Shown piece by piece: positions 18,370 to 27,126 of a stretch of 64,000 bases of DNA. The notes under the pieces were generated by a model that saw only the letters and a list, made by a program, of their open reading frames with translations, searched no databases and was not told the DNA's origin. Every line of letters begins with the position of its first letter. The stretch's first letter is position 1. Source of the stretch: Paraburkholderia oxyphila NBRC 105797 (lineage in GTDB: Bacteria > Pseudomonadota > Gammaproteobacteria > Burkholderiales > Burkholderiaceae); assembly GCF_000685075.1 (NCBI RefSeq), contig NZ_BAYD01000004.1, positions 62,001 to 126,000 of the forward strand. Reading direction: 5' to 3'. Made by a program: the position numbers and the translations under genes.

Positions 18370-19131
18370 ATGACACGTGACGATCTCGCGCAGCGCCTCG
18401 TGGCGGCGCGCCGCCGCCATCAGATGATCGAGACGCTGGCGCCCGAGTGCCTGCCGCCCGACGCGGCCACGGCCTATGCCATCCAGCAGGCCGTGCTCGC
18501 CGGGCTGGGCACGCCCACGGGCGGGTGGAAGATCGGCGCGCGCGCGCCCGGCGGCCCGGTTTCCGGCGCGCCGATCGCGGCCACGCACGTACACGCCTCG
18601 CCCACGCGCGTCGAGCGCCAGTCGTTCTTCCGGGTGCTCGTCGAGCTCGAAATCGCCTTCCGCTTCGCCGAGCCGATCGCGCCGCGCGCCGACGCCTATG
18701 CGCGCGACGAGGTCCTCGCGCTCGTCGGACAAATTCTTCCCGCCATCGAAATCGTCGACAGCCGCTTCGCCGAATGGCCTAACGTCGCGCCGCTCGCGCA
18801 GCTGGCCGACGCGCAGAACAACGGCGCGCTCGTGACCGGCCATGCGCAGCCCTATGGGGCGCTCGCGCGCGCGCTCGACTTCGTCGCCCCCGAACTCGAG
18901 CTCGCCTTCGACGGCGTCTCGCTCGTGCCGGAAATGGCGGGCAATCCGGCAGGCGACCCGCGCGAGCTGCTGGTCTGGTTCGTCAACCATTGCGCCGCGA
19001 TGGGGATCACCATCGAGCCCGAGTGGACCATCACCACGGGTTCCTACGTAGGGGCGCACCGCATCGAGGGCGCGGGCCTGCTGCACGGCCATATCGATGG
19101 GCTCGGCGAGGTCGAGATCGAGTTCGTCTGA
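18370..19131 (+). CDS. 2-keto-4-pentenoate hydratase/fumarylacetoacetase family protein
   Basis: A 253-residue enzyme of the MhpD/DmpE-like hydratase and decarboxylase family. Motifs seen are GWKIGARAP near residue 53, the metal-binding glutamates in VLVELEIAFRFAEPI, AIEIVDSRF and a C-terminal TTGSYVGAHRIEGAG. Such enzymes hydrate 2-hydroxypentadienoates in aromatic meta-cleavage, but no other aromatic gene lies nearby, so the substrate is open. Monocistronic: ribosome site AAGGAAAGG upstream and a clear terminator downstream. Confidence 0.8.
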   Translation: MTRDDLAQRLVAARRRHQMIETLAPECLPPDAATAYAIQQAVLAGLGTPTGGWKIGARAPGGPVSGAPIAATHVHASPTRVERQSFFRVLVELEIAFRFAEPIAPRADAYARDEVLALVGQILPAIEIVDSRFAEWPNVAPLAQLADAQNNGALVTGHAQPYGALARALDFVAPELELAFDGVSLVPEMAGNPAGDPRELLVWFVNHCAAMGITIEPEWTITTGSYVGAHRIEGAGLLHGHIDGLGEVEIEFV

Positions 19132-19191
19132 ACACCGTGCCCCGGCGGCCTCCATGCCGGGACCGCACCACCTTGGGGCTTCATGAGATCG

Positions 19192-19226
19192 ACGGCCGTC
19201 ACGCATTGCGCGTGACGGCCGTTTTC
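19192..19226 (+). terminator. Rho-independent terminator after the hydratase gene
   Basis: Perfect 13-bp stem ACGGCCGTCACGC / GCGTGACGGCCGT (19192-19204 and 19210-19222) with loop ATTGC, followed at once by TTTTC. A textbook intrinsic terminator 60 bases past the stop. Confidence 0.85.
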
Positions 19227-19883
19227 GTTGGCGCGAAGGCGCACCTGAGCGTATCGTCTGCGCAACCTGTCACGCGTGCCATATTCGCAGGTGCGAATTG
19301 AAACGATGAAAGGGGACGGCGATGTTTTTTGCAACGTCCGCGCACTACCTATTCGAGCCACGGGAAAGCCACTACTGACGACAGGGACAGCGTGGCCGGG
19401 CATTGGCTTATCAGCGAATGCGCGCCAACTCACCGACATGCGTGCAGAGAACGTGTAAAACGAGAGAAAGATCGTCGATGGATCCACGCGAGCGCAGCGC
19501 ATGCGTTGTTACAAAGATGGCGTTACAACTGATGCGTTGCGATCTGTACACGGCTTGCGAGGCCATGCGTTCTATGATGAAACGACTAGAGTCGTTGAAC
19601 AGGTAGGGCGAAGTGGGAAACAGGCTGGGTTAGCTGCGGGGTTGCTGTTCGAGCGTCGATGTGCGGCGCAAAGGCATGCACGTGCGGCGTGAAAATTGCG
19701 TGAGAGGAGCATGATTGTACGGCGTAGTCGGCCAGGCTCCAAGGGTTCGAGTTTGAACCTTCAATCAGGCGCGATTTTTGTGTGAAAAAAAATTCGAAAA
19801 GGTTTAGGATGAATTCGAGCGATGTCGTTTCCGAATAGCGCGCCGCGCACGACATCGGTCGCAGATCTCGGCGAGGAGGTAGC
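19227..19883. other. Long non-coding leader region before prkA
   Basis: About 650 bases with no credible gene and a lower G+C content than its surroundings, especially 19500-19830. Contains an A-run (GTGAAAAAAAATTCGAAAAGG near 19780-19800) and a small GGTTC...GAACC hairpin at 19745-19760. The length suggests a distant promoter or regulated 5' leader for prkA; no riboswitch class is recognised. Confidence 0.4.
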
Positions 19884-21806
19884 ATGGATATCTACAGCAG
19901 CTTCGCGACCCGCTTCGAAAAAACGCGAGAAGAAGAGTTCTCGCTCGAGGAGTATCTCGCGCTCTGCAAAGAAGATCCCAGTGCGTACGCCACGGCTGGC
20001 GAACGCATGCTGACGGCAATCGGGGAACCAGAACAGATCGACACTCGCATCGATCCGCGCCTCTCGCGCATCTTTGCGAATAAGGTGATCAAGGTTTATC
20101 CCGCGTTCCGCGAGTTCTATGGCATGGAAGACGTGATCGAGCAGGTCGTCGCGTACTTCCGCCACGCGGCGCAGGGTCTCGAAGAGAAGAAGCAGATCCT
20201 CTATTTGCTGGGCCCGGTAGGCGGCGGCAAGTCTTCCATAGCGGAACGGCTCAAGCAGCTCATGGAGCGCGTGCCACTTTACTCGATCAAGGGCTCGCCC
20301 GTGAACGAGTCGCCGCTCGGTCTGTTCGACTATGACGAGGATGGTCCCATCCTCGAAGAGCAGTACGGCATTCCTCGCCGTTATCTGAAGAGCATCCTGA
20401 GCCCGTGGGCGGTCAAGCGTCTGCACGAATTCAACGGCGACATCCGCAAGTTCCGCGTGGTGCGCCGCTATCCGTCGATCCTGCGGCAGATCGGCATTGC
20501 GAAGACGGAGCCGGGCGACGAGAACAATCAGGACATCTCCTCGCTCGTCGGCAAGGTCGACATCCGCAAGCTCGAGCAGTACGCCCAGGACGACGCGGAC
20601 GCGTACAGCTATTCCGGTGGCCTGTGCCTCGCGAATCAGGGCTTGCTCGAATTCGTCGAAATGTTCAAGGCGCCGATCAAGGTGCTGCACCCGCTGCTCA
20701 CGGCCACCCAGGAAGGCAACTTCAAGGGCACTGAAGGATTCGGCGCGATCCCGTTCAACGGCATCATCCTCGCGCACTCGAACGAGTCGGAGTGGAAGGC
20801 GTTCCGCAATAACCGCAACAATGAGGCACTCCTCGACCGTATTTTTGTCGTGAAAGTGCCGTACTGCCTGCGCTATTCGGAAGAGATGAAGATCTACGAG
20901 AAGCTCCTGCGCAACTCGTCCCTCGCCGATTCGGTGTGCGCACCGGGCACGCTCAAGATGATGTCGCAGTTCTCGGTGCTCACGCGCTTGCAGGAGCCGG
21001 AGAACTCGAGCCTGTTCTCGAAGATGCAGGTGTACGACGGCGAGAATCTCAAGGACACCGATCCGAAGGCCAAGTCGTATCAGGAATACCGCGACTTCGC
21101 CGGTGTGGACGAGGGCATGGCCGGGGTCTCCACGCGCTTCGCGTTCAAGATCCTCTCGCGCGTGTTCAACTTCGATTCGACTGAAGTGGCCGCCAATCCT
21201 GTGCACCTGATGTACGTGCTCGAACAGCAGATCGAACGCGAGCAGTTCCCGCCCGAGACCGAGCAGAAGTATCTGTCGTTCGTGAAGGACGTGTTGGCGT
21301 CGCGTTATGCCGAGTTCATCGGCAAGGAGATCCAGACCGCTTACCTCGAATCGTATTCCGAATACGGGCAGAACATCTTCGATCGCTATGTCACGTACGC
21401 CGACTTCTGGATCCAGGACCAGGAGTTCCGCGACCACGACACGGGTGAGAGCTTCGACCGCGCGGCGCTGAACGCGGAGCTCGAGAAGATCGAGAAGCCC
21501 GCGGGCATCAGCAACCCGAAGGACTTCCGCAACGAGATCGTGAACTTCGTGCTGCGCGCGCGTGCGGCCAATGCCGGCAAGAACCCGGCTTGGATCAGCT
21601 ACGAGAAGCTGCGCGTGGTGATCGAGAAGAAAATGTTCTCGAATACGGAAGAACTTTTGCCGGTCATCTCGTTCAATGCAAAGGGATCGGCGGAAGAACA
21701 GCGCAAGCATGAAGACTTCGTCAATCGCATGGTCGCGAAGGGCTACACGCCCAAGCAGGTCCGGTTGCTCTGCGACTGGTATCTGCGGGTGCGCAAGTCG
21801 TCATGA
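19884..21806 (+). CDS. prkA: PrkA family serine protein kinase
   Basis: A 640-residue protein matching PrkA/YeaG end to end. An AAA+-like N-terminal domain holds the P-loop GPVGGGKS (residues 110-117); the C-terminal PrkA domain contains LYSIKGSPVNESPLGLF and YAEFIGKEIQTAYLESYSEYGQ. Family members are stress- and starvation-linked kinases, in enterics expressed with YeaH under sigma-S. The ribosome site GAGGAGG lies 6 bases before the ATG. First gene of prkA-yeaH-spoVR, which is conserved across many proteobacteria. Confidence 0.95.
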   Translation: MDIYSSFATRFEKTREEEFSLEEYLALCKEDPSAYATAGERMLTAIGEPEQIDTRIDPRLSRIFANKVIKVYPAFREFYGMEDVIEQVVAYFRHAAQGLEEKKQILYLLGPVGGGKSSIAERLKQLMERVPLYSIKGSPVNESPLGLFDYDEDGPILEEQYGIPRRYLKSILSPWAVKRLHEFNGDIRKFRVVRRYPSILRQIGIAKTEPGDENNQDISSLVGKVDIRKLEQYAQDDADAYSYSGGLCLANQGLLEFVEMFKAPIKVLHPLLTATQEGNFKGTEGFGAIPFNGIILAHSNESEWKAFRNNRNNEALLDRIFVVKVPYCLRYSEEMKIYEKLLRNSSLADSVCAPGTLKMMSQFSVLTRLQEPENSSLFSKMQVYDGENLKDTDPKAKSYQEYRDFAGVDEGMAGVSTRFAFKILSRVFNFDSTEVAANPVHLMYVLEQQIEREQFPPETEQKYLSFVKDVLASRYAEFIGKEIQTAYLESYSEYGQNIFDRYVTYADFWIQDQEFRDHDTGESFDRAALNAELEKIEKPAGISNPKDFRNEIVNFVLRARAANAGKNPAWISYEKLRVVIEKKMFSNTEELLPVISFNAKGSAEEQRKHEDFVNRMVAKGYTPKQVRLLCDWYLRVRKSS

Positions 21807-21964
21807 GCGCAGAAGCAATACCTTCCTGCTGCGCCGCCGCAGGTTTCATGCGGCGGCGCAAAAGGGAAATCCGGCGGGGCGCAGGCCACGTAGCCGTGAG
21901 TCAGTGAACGTGGCATTCCAGACTGCGCACCTCGTCCATTCGAAACGTGAGCGGGAGACTGGAT

Positions 21965-23233
21965 GTGCTTCATCAAATCATCGACCGCAGGCTGGCCGGC
22001 AAGAACAAGAGCATTGCCAATCGCGAGCGCTTTTTGCGCCGTGTGAAGAACTATATTCGTCACGCCGTCTCGGAAGCGGTGCGTGACCGCAGCATCAAGG
22101 ACATCCAAAGCAACCAGAGCATCACCATCCCGCGCAAGGACATTGCCGAGCCGTCGTTCCGGCACGGCCCCGGCGGCCGGCGCGAAATGGTGCACCCCGG
22201 CAACGAGGACTACATTCGCGGCGACCGCATTCCGCGTCCGCAAGGCGGCGGGGGCGGCGGCGGCAGCCAGGCGAGCAACGAGGGCGAAGGTCAGGACGAC
22301 TTCGTGTTCGAGCTCTCCCGCGAAGAGTTCATGCAGTACTTCTTCGACGACCTCGAGCTGCCGCGCCTGATCAAGACCCATCTGATGGCCGTGCCCACGT
22401 GGAAGAGCATCCGCGCGGGCTGGGCCGCCGAGGGCACGCCCAACAACATCGACGTGGTGCGCTCGCTCAGGAGCGCACTGGGCCGGCGCATCGCGCTGGG
22501 CGCGCCGCTCGTCAACGAACTGCACGACCTCGAAGAGCAGCTCGAGGCGCTGATGGCCGATCCGTCCGACCGGCGCGAAGACATCAAGCAGCTCGAGGAG
22601 CAGATCCACCATCTGCGCGGGCGCATCTGGCGCATCCCGTTCATCGACCCATTCGACCTGCGGTACGTAAATCGCGTAAAGCAGCCGCAGCCGTCGAGCC
22701 AGGCCGTGATGTTTTGTCTGATGGATGTGTCCGGGTCCATGGACGAGCAGCGCAAGGATCTCTCCAAGCGCTTCTTCATCCTGCTGTACCTGTTCCTCAA
22801 GCGCAATTACGAGAAGATCGAGGTGGTCTTCATCCGCCACCACACGCGCGCCGAGGAAGTGGACGAGGACACCTTCTTTCATTCGACGGAAAGCGGCGGC
22901 ACGGTCGTGTCGAGCGCGCTGGAGCTGATGAAGAAGGTGATCGAGGACCGCTACTCGCCGAGCGACTGGAACATCTACGGGGCGCAGGCCTCGGACGGCG
23001 ACAACTGGACCGACGATTCGCCGAAGTGCCGCAAGCTTCTCGCGGATGACATCCTGCCTCAGGTGCGTTATTTTGCCTATATTCAAGTGACGCCGGAGGA
23101 GCAGAACCTCTGGCTCGAATATGCGCAACTGGCGCTCAGCGAGCCGCATCTGGCCATGAAGAAGGTGGACAACGCGGCGGACATCTACCCGGTCTTCCGG
23201 GAGCTTTTCGAGAAGCAGGTGGAGACTTCATGA
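21965..23233 (+). CDS. yeaH: YeaH/YhbH family protein (DUF444, VWA-like)
   Basis: A 422-residue partner of PrkA. The N-terminus IIDRRLAGKNKSIANRERFLRRVK is the family signature. A Gly-rich loop (GGGGGGSQAS) follows, and a von Willebrand A-like domain near residue 248 carries the metal site MDVSGSMDE. The GTG at 21965 is chosen because GGGAG lies just upstream and family proteins begin close to IDRRL; an in-frame GTG at 21947 would add six residues. Its stop overlaps the spoVR start. Confidence 0.92.
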   Translation: MLHQIIDRRLAGKNKSIANRERFLRRVKNYIRHAVSEAVRDRSIKDIQSNQSITIPRKDIAEPSFRHGPGGRREMVHPGNEDYIRGDRIPRPQGGGGGGGSQASNEGEGQDDFVFELSREEFMQYFFDDLELPRLIKTHLMAVPTWKSIRAGWAAEGTPNNIDVVRSLRSALGRRIALGAPLVNELHDLEEQLEALMADPSDRREDIKQLEEQIHHLRGRIWRIPFIDPFDLRYVNRVKQPQPSSQAVMFCLMDVSGSMDEQRKDLSKRFFILLYLFLKRNYEKIEVVFIRHHTRAEEVDEDTFFHSTESGGTVVSSALELMKKVIEDRYSPSDWNIYGAQASDGDNWTDDSPKCRKLLADDILPQVRYFAYIQVTPEEQNLWLEYAQLALSEPHLAMKKVDNAADIYPVFRELFEKQVETS

Positions 23234-24960
23234 CGACACGCCACTTGCACAATGAGGCGCGCGGCTATCAGCCGGAGCGCCGCAAGACCGGCGGCCACGG
23301 GAAAGGACAGCACGGCGATCACGAGGCCGCCGCAAAACGGGGGGGACACCCGGACGAGCCTGCGCGCCCAGACGCGCACGGGCTGCCCGACCATGACCTC
23401 CCTGAACCCCGGCTTCCGGAAACCAGGGAATTGCATATGAACGTAGCCGACAGACGGCCGTTGCCGTGCCCATCCGACTGGACCTTCGAGCTGATCGAAG
23501 AATACGACACGCATATTTCGCATGTTGCAGAGCAATACGAACTGGACGTCTATCCGATCCAGCTCGAGTTGATCAGCGCCGAGCAGATGATGGACGCCTA
23601 TGCGTCGGTCGGCATGCCGGTCAATTATCGCCACTGGTCGTTCGGCAAGCACTTTCTCTCCACCGAGAAGAGCTATCGGCGGGGCCAGATGGGTCTCGCT
23701 TATGAGATCGTCATCAATTCGAATCCGTGCATTGCGTATCTGATGGAAGAGAACACGATGACGATGCAGGCGCTCGTCATCGCGCACGCGGCGTACGGGC
23801 ACAACTCGTTCTTCAAGGGCAACTACCTGTTCAAGCTCTGGACGGACGCGCACGCGATCATCGACTACCTCGTCTACGCGAAGAATTACATCGCCGAATG
23901 CGAGGAGCGCTTTGGGCTCGACCGTGTGGAGGAGTTGCTCGACTCGTGCCACGCGCTCATGAATTACGGCGTGGACCGCTACAAGCGCCCGCAGAAACTC
24001 TCGCTCGAGCGCGAGGCCGCGATGCGCCGCGAGCGCGAAGCGTATTTGCAGTCGCAGGTCAACGAACTGTGGCGCACGCTGCCGAAGACGCAGCAGCCGA
24101 TCGCCGAAGAATTCGACGAGCGCTTCCCGCCCGAGCCACAGGAAAACCTGCTGTATTTCGCGGAAAAGAACTCGCCGCTGCTCGAACCGTGGGAGCGCGA
24201 AGTCATTCGCATCGTGCGCAAGGTCGGTCAGTACTTCTATCCACAGCGGCAAACGCAGGTGATGAACGAGGGGTGGGCCACCTTCTGGCATTACACGCTG
24301 CTCAACACGCTGTATGCGCAGGGCAAGCTCGAAGACGGCTTCATGATGGAGTTCCTGCACTCGCACAGCAACGTGGTCTATCAGCCGCCCGTCACCAAGC
24401 ACTACTACAGCGGGATCAATCCGTACGCGCTGGGCTTTTCGATGATGAGCGACATTCGCCGCATCTGCGAAAACCCCACGGAGGAAGACCGCAAGTGGTT
24501 CCCCGAGCTGGCCGGCAGCCCGTGGCTCAAGGCGCTGCACTACGCGATGCGCAACTTCAAGGACGAGAGCTTCGTGGCGCAGTATTTGTCGCCGCATCTG
24601 ATCCGCGAAATGCGCCTCTTCTCGGTGCTCGACGACGACATGCGCGACGCGCTCGAAGTCTCGGCCATCCATGACGAAAGCGGCTACCAGTATGTGCGCC
24701 AGGCGCTCTCGCGGCAGTACGACATGCATCACCGCGAACCGAACATTCAGGTGTGGTCGGTGAACACGCGCGGCGACCGCAGTCTCACGCTGCGCCACTT
24801 CATGAGCGACAACCGTCACCTGTCGGGCGACACCGACGAAGTGCTGCGGCACATGGCGCGGCTCTGGCAGTTCGACGTGTATCTGGAAAGCGTCGACGAG
24901 AACGGCACGGTCAGAAAGCGCTACGAATGCCGCTACGTGCCGCCGCCCGTGCGGGTCTGA
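23230..24960 (+). CDS. spoVR: SpoVR family protein
   Basis: A 576-residue cytoplasmic protein, third of the prkA-yeaH-spoVR set. The SpoVR core begins PCPSDWTFELIEEYDTHI and includes HRTYGHN-like HAAYGHNSFFKGNYLF and MNEGWATFWHY. The role in non-sporulating bacteria is unknown. The ATG at 23230 overlaps the yeaH stop (ATGA) and has GGAG upstream. It gives a 69-residue basic, His/Gly/Pro-rich extension absent from most relatives. ATG 23437, with AGGGAA upstream, would give the usual length (507 residues). Confidence 0.88.
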   Translation: MTTRHLHNEARGYQPERRKTGGHGKGQHGDHEAAAKRGGHPDEPARPDAHGLPDHDLPEPRLPETRELHMNVADRRPLPCPSDWTFELIEEYDTHISHVAEQYELDVYPIQLELISAEQMMDAYASVGMPVNYRHWSFGKHFLSTEKSYRRGQMGLAYEIVINSNPCIAYLMEENTMTMQALVIAHAAYGHNSFFKGNYLFKLWTDAHAIIDYLVYAKNYIAECEERFGLDRVEELLDSCHALMNYGVDRYKRPQKLSLEREAAMRREREAYLQSQVNELWRTLPKTQQPIAEEFDERFPPEPQENLLYFAEKNSPLLEPWEREVIRIVRKVGQYFYPQRQTQVMNEGWATFWHYTLLNTLYAQGKLEDGFMMEFLHSHSNVVYQPPVTKHYYSGINPYALGFSMMSDIRRICENPTEEDRKWFPELAGSPWLKALHYAMRNFKDESFVAQYLSPHLIREMRLFSVLDDDMRDALEVSAIHDESGYQYVRQALSRQYDMHHREPNIQVWSVNTRGDRSLTLRHFMSDNRHLSGDTDEVLRHMARLWQFDVYLESVDENGTVRKRYECRYVPPPVRV

Positions 24961-24993
24961 CGCCCACGCTTTCGCCTGTCGGCAGTGCAACGA

Positions 24994-25022
24994 AAGGCCA
25001 GCCTGCGTGCTGGCCTTTTTCT
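24994..25022 (+). terminator. Rho-independent terminator after spoVR
   Basis: Stem AAGGCCAGC / GCTGGCCTT (24994-25002 and 25009-25017), loop CTGCGT, followed by TTTTTC. It ends the prkA-yeaH-spoVR transcript 33 bases past the last stop. Confidence 0.88.
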
Positions 25023-25179
25023 TGTCGTCGCGCAGCATGCCTTTCGCTTGGGTTTCAGCATTGCAAGCGGCCCTGAACGAACGCGCCATGCCGCGCTAAG
25101 ATACGGCGCTGTCCCGCCACGTATAACGTATCGATCACTCAGGAGCCTATGCGGATGCAACTATCGAAAGGACGCCGTC

Positions 25180-26856
25180 ATGGCGTTTGACCTGTTCAGC
25201 GGCGTGCGGCCGCTCAACCGCGCCGGGGCCTTGCGCGACGCGAAAGCCGGTGTGCTGCTCGCGTCGATGAACATCCCGCAGCTGCTCGGCTATGCGCGCA
25301 TTGCGGGCATGCCGGCCGTCACCGGCATCTATACCGGCTTCCTGCCACTGATTGCGTTCGCACTCTTTGGCGCTTCGCGCCACCTCGTGGTGGCCGCGGA
25401 TTCGGCCACGGCCACCATCTTCGCGAGCAAGCTCTCGTCCATGGCGGCGCCTTCGAGCGCCGAATACGTCGCGCTGGCCGGCATGACCGCGCTGCTCACG
25501 GCGGTCTTTCTGCTGATCGCCCGCATCTTCAAGCTCGGCTTTCTGGCCGACTTTCTCTCGCGCACGGTGCTGGTGGGTTTTCTCACCGGTGTGGGCGTGC
25601 AGGTGGGAGTGGCCATGCTCGGCGATATGCTCGGCATCCCGTACACCTCGCGGCGCACCGTCCTGCAGATCAAGCAGATCGTCGTGCAGTTCTCCGCCAT
25701 TCACTGGCAGACGCTTGCCATTGCCGCATTCGTGGTCGTGGCGATTCTCGTCTTCAAGCGCTTGAGGCCGGGCTGGCCGGTGCCGCTCCTCGCGGTGGTC
25801 GGCGGCATCGCGGCGAGCGCCATGTTCGATTTCGCGGGCCACGGCATCGCGGTGACCGGGCCGGTGCAGGGCGGCCTGCCGCATATCGCGTTTCCGGCCG
25901 TCGGCTGGTTTCAGATGATCGATCTGCTGCAGGTGGCGGCGTCGTGCGTCGTCATCATCGTCGCGCAGAGCGCCGCGACGAGCCGCGCGTTCGCCGAGCG
26001 CTACGGCGAGCGCGTGGACGAGGACCAGAATCTGCTGGGCCTCGCCGCGGCGAACGCGGCGGCGGCGCTGAGCGGCGCCTTCGTCGTGAACGGCAGCCCC
26101 ACACAGACCGCCATGGGCGATCAGGCCGGCGCGCGCAGCCAGTTCGCCCAGCTCGTGTTCGCGGGTGTCGTCGTGGTCGTGCTGCTGTTCTTGAGCCGCT
26201 GGCTGCAATATCTGCCGCGCTGCGTGCTCGCTGCCATCGTGTTCACGATTGCCGTCGGGCTCGTACACATCGGCCAGTTGATCGACATTCGCCGCGAGAG
26301 CCGCGGCGAGTTCCGCCTCGCCGTGGTCACGGCGATCTCCGTGGTCGTGATCGGCGTGGAGAACGGCATCCTCATTGCGATCGGGCTTTCGTTGCTGCGC
26401 CACGTGCGCCACAGCTACCGGCCGCACACGATGGTGCTCGCGCCCAATGCGGAGGGCCGCTGGATGCCCGTGCCCGCGCACGCGGGGCTCGTGACCGTGC
26501 CCGGGCTGATCGTTTACCGCTTCGGCGCAGACCTTTTCTACGCCAACGATCATCTTTTCGTCGATGAGGTGCGAGCCCTGATCGACGGTGCGCCGGCACC
26601 CGTTCACTCGCTCGTGATCGATGCAGGCGCGATCACCGATGTCGATTATTCGGCAGGCCGTTCGGCTAACGAACTATGCGAGTCGCTGCGCAAGCGCGGC
26701 ATCAAAGTGATTTTCGGACGCGTCAACCCATACCTGCGCGCGGACATGAATCGGCATGGCATTACGCCCGTGGTGGGCGCGGAGAACGTCTACACGACGC
26801 TGCACGAGGCCCTTGCGGCCGTGCACCCCGATCTCGACGTGCACACGGATCAGTGA
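25180..26856 (+). CDS. SulP family anion transporter with STAS domain
   Basis: A 558-residue SLC26/SulP transporter. Early motifs are DAKAGVLLASMNIPQLLGYARIAG and GIYTGFLPLIAFALFGASRHLVV; about 10-12 membrane segments follow, with NGSPTQTAMGDQAGARSQFAQL near residue 305. The C-terminal STAS domain carries LVIDAGAITDVDYSAGRSANEL. Substrates of the family include sulfate, bicarbonate and dicarboxylates and cannot be told here. ATG 25180 has GAAAGGA at 9 bases. Monocistronic. Confidence 0.9.
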   Translation: MAFDLFSGVRPLNRAGALRDAKAGVLLASMNIPQLLGYARIAGMPAVTGIYTGFLPLIAFALFGASRHLVVAADSATATIFASKLSSMAAPSSAEYVALAGMTALLTAVFLLIARIFKLGFLADFLSRTVLVGFLTGVGVQVGVAMLGDMLGIPYTSRRTVLQIKQIVVQFSAIHWQTLAIAAFVVVAILVFKRLRPGWPVPLLAVVGGIAASAMFDFAGHGIAVTGPVQGGLPHIAFPAVGWFQMIDLLQVAASCVVIIVAQSAATSRAFAERYGERVDEDQNLLGLAAANAAAALSGAFVVNGSPTQTAMGDQAGARSQFAQLVFAGVVVVVLLFLSRWLQYLPRCVLAAIVFTIAVGLVHIGQLIDIRRESRGEFRLAVVTAISVVVIGVENGILIAIGLSLLRHVRHSYRPHTMVLAPNAEGRWMPVPAHAGLVTVPGLIVYRFGADLFYANDHLFVDEVRALIDGAPAPVHSLVIDAGAITDVDYSAGRSANELCESLRKRGIKVIFGRVNPYLRADMNRHGITPVVGAENVYTTLHEALAAVHPDLDVHTDQ

Positions 26857-27126
26857 CGAGGCCTGACCCGGCGCGCGGCGGGGCGCAGCCCCGCTGCGGC
26901 CGCCTCGCGCGCTGCGCCTTACGAATCGCCTGATGGCTGCCCTGCGGCAGTCCTTCGCCAGTTCGCGCGCTGCGCAGAACCGACTTCAAAGCCTCCAGAA
27001 AAACCCGGATTGCCTGCGAGAATTCGCGGCTGATATCGTGCGCCTCAAGCGCTGTGGAAGCGCTTCCACTCCACCGCCGGCGGGTTGCAGCAACACCCGG
27101 CTCGCGGTCCTTGCGCAGGAGCTTTC
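26857..27126. other. Control region of the beta-glucoside operon
   Basis: Holds a GC hairpin GCGGGGC-GCA-GCCCCGC (26878-26894) without T-run just after the SulP stop, and the 16-bp operator at 27054-27069 listed separately. No gene supported. Confidence 0.5.
27054..27069. promoter_or_regulatory. LacI-type operator of the beta-glucoside operon
   Basis: Perfect 16-bp palindrome GTGGAAGCGCTTCCAC with the central CG typical of LacI-family sites (compare the cellobiose regulators CelR and CebR). It lies 58 bases before the GTG of the GH1 gene. The cognate repressor is probably the LacI protein encoded at the end of the same cluster (32970-33992). Confidence 0.65.

Noticed and set aside
19740..19765. 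tRNA-like T-arm (GGTTCGAG...GAACC)
   Set aside because: Only one short arm forms; no cloverleaf or CCA-compatible acceptor stem around it.
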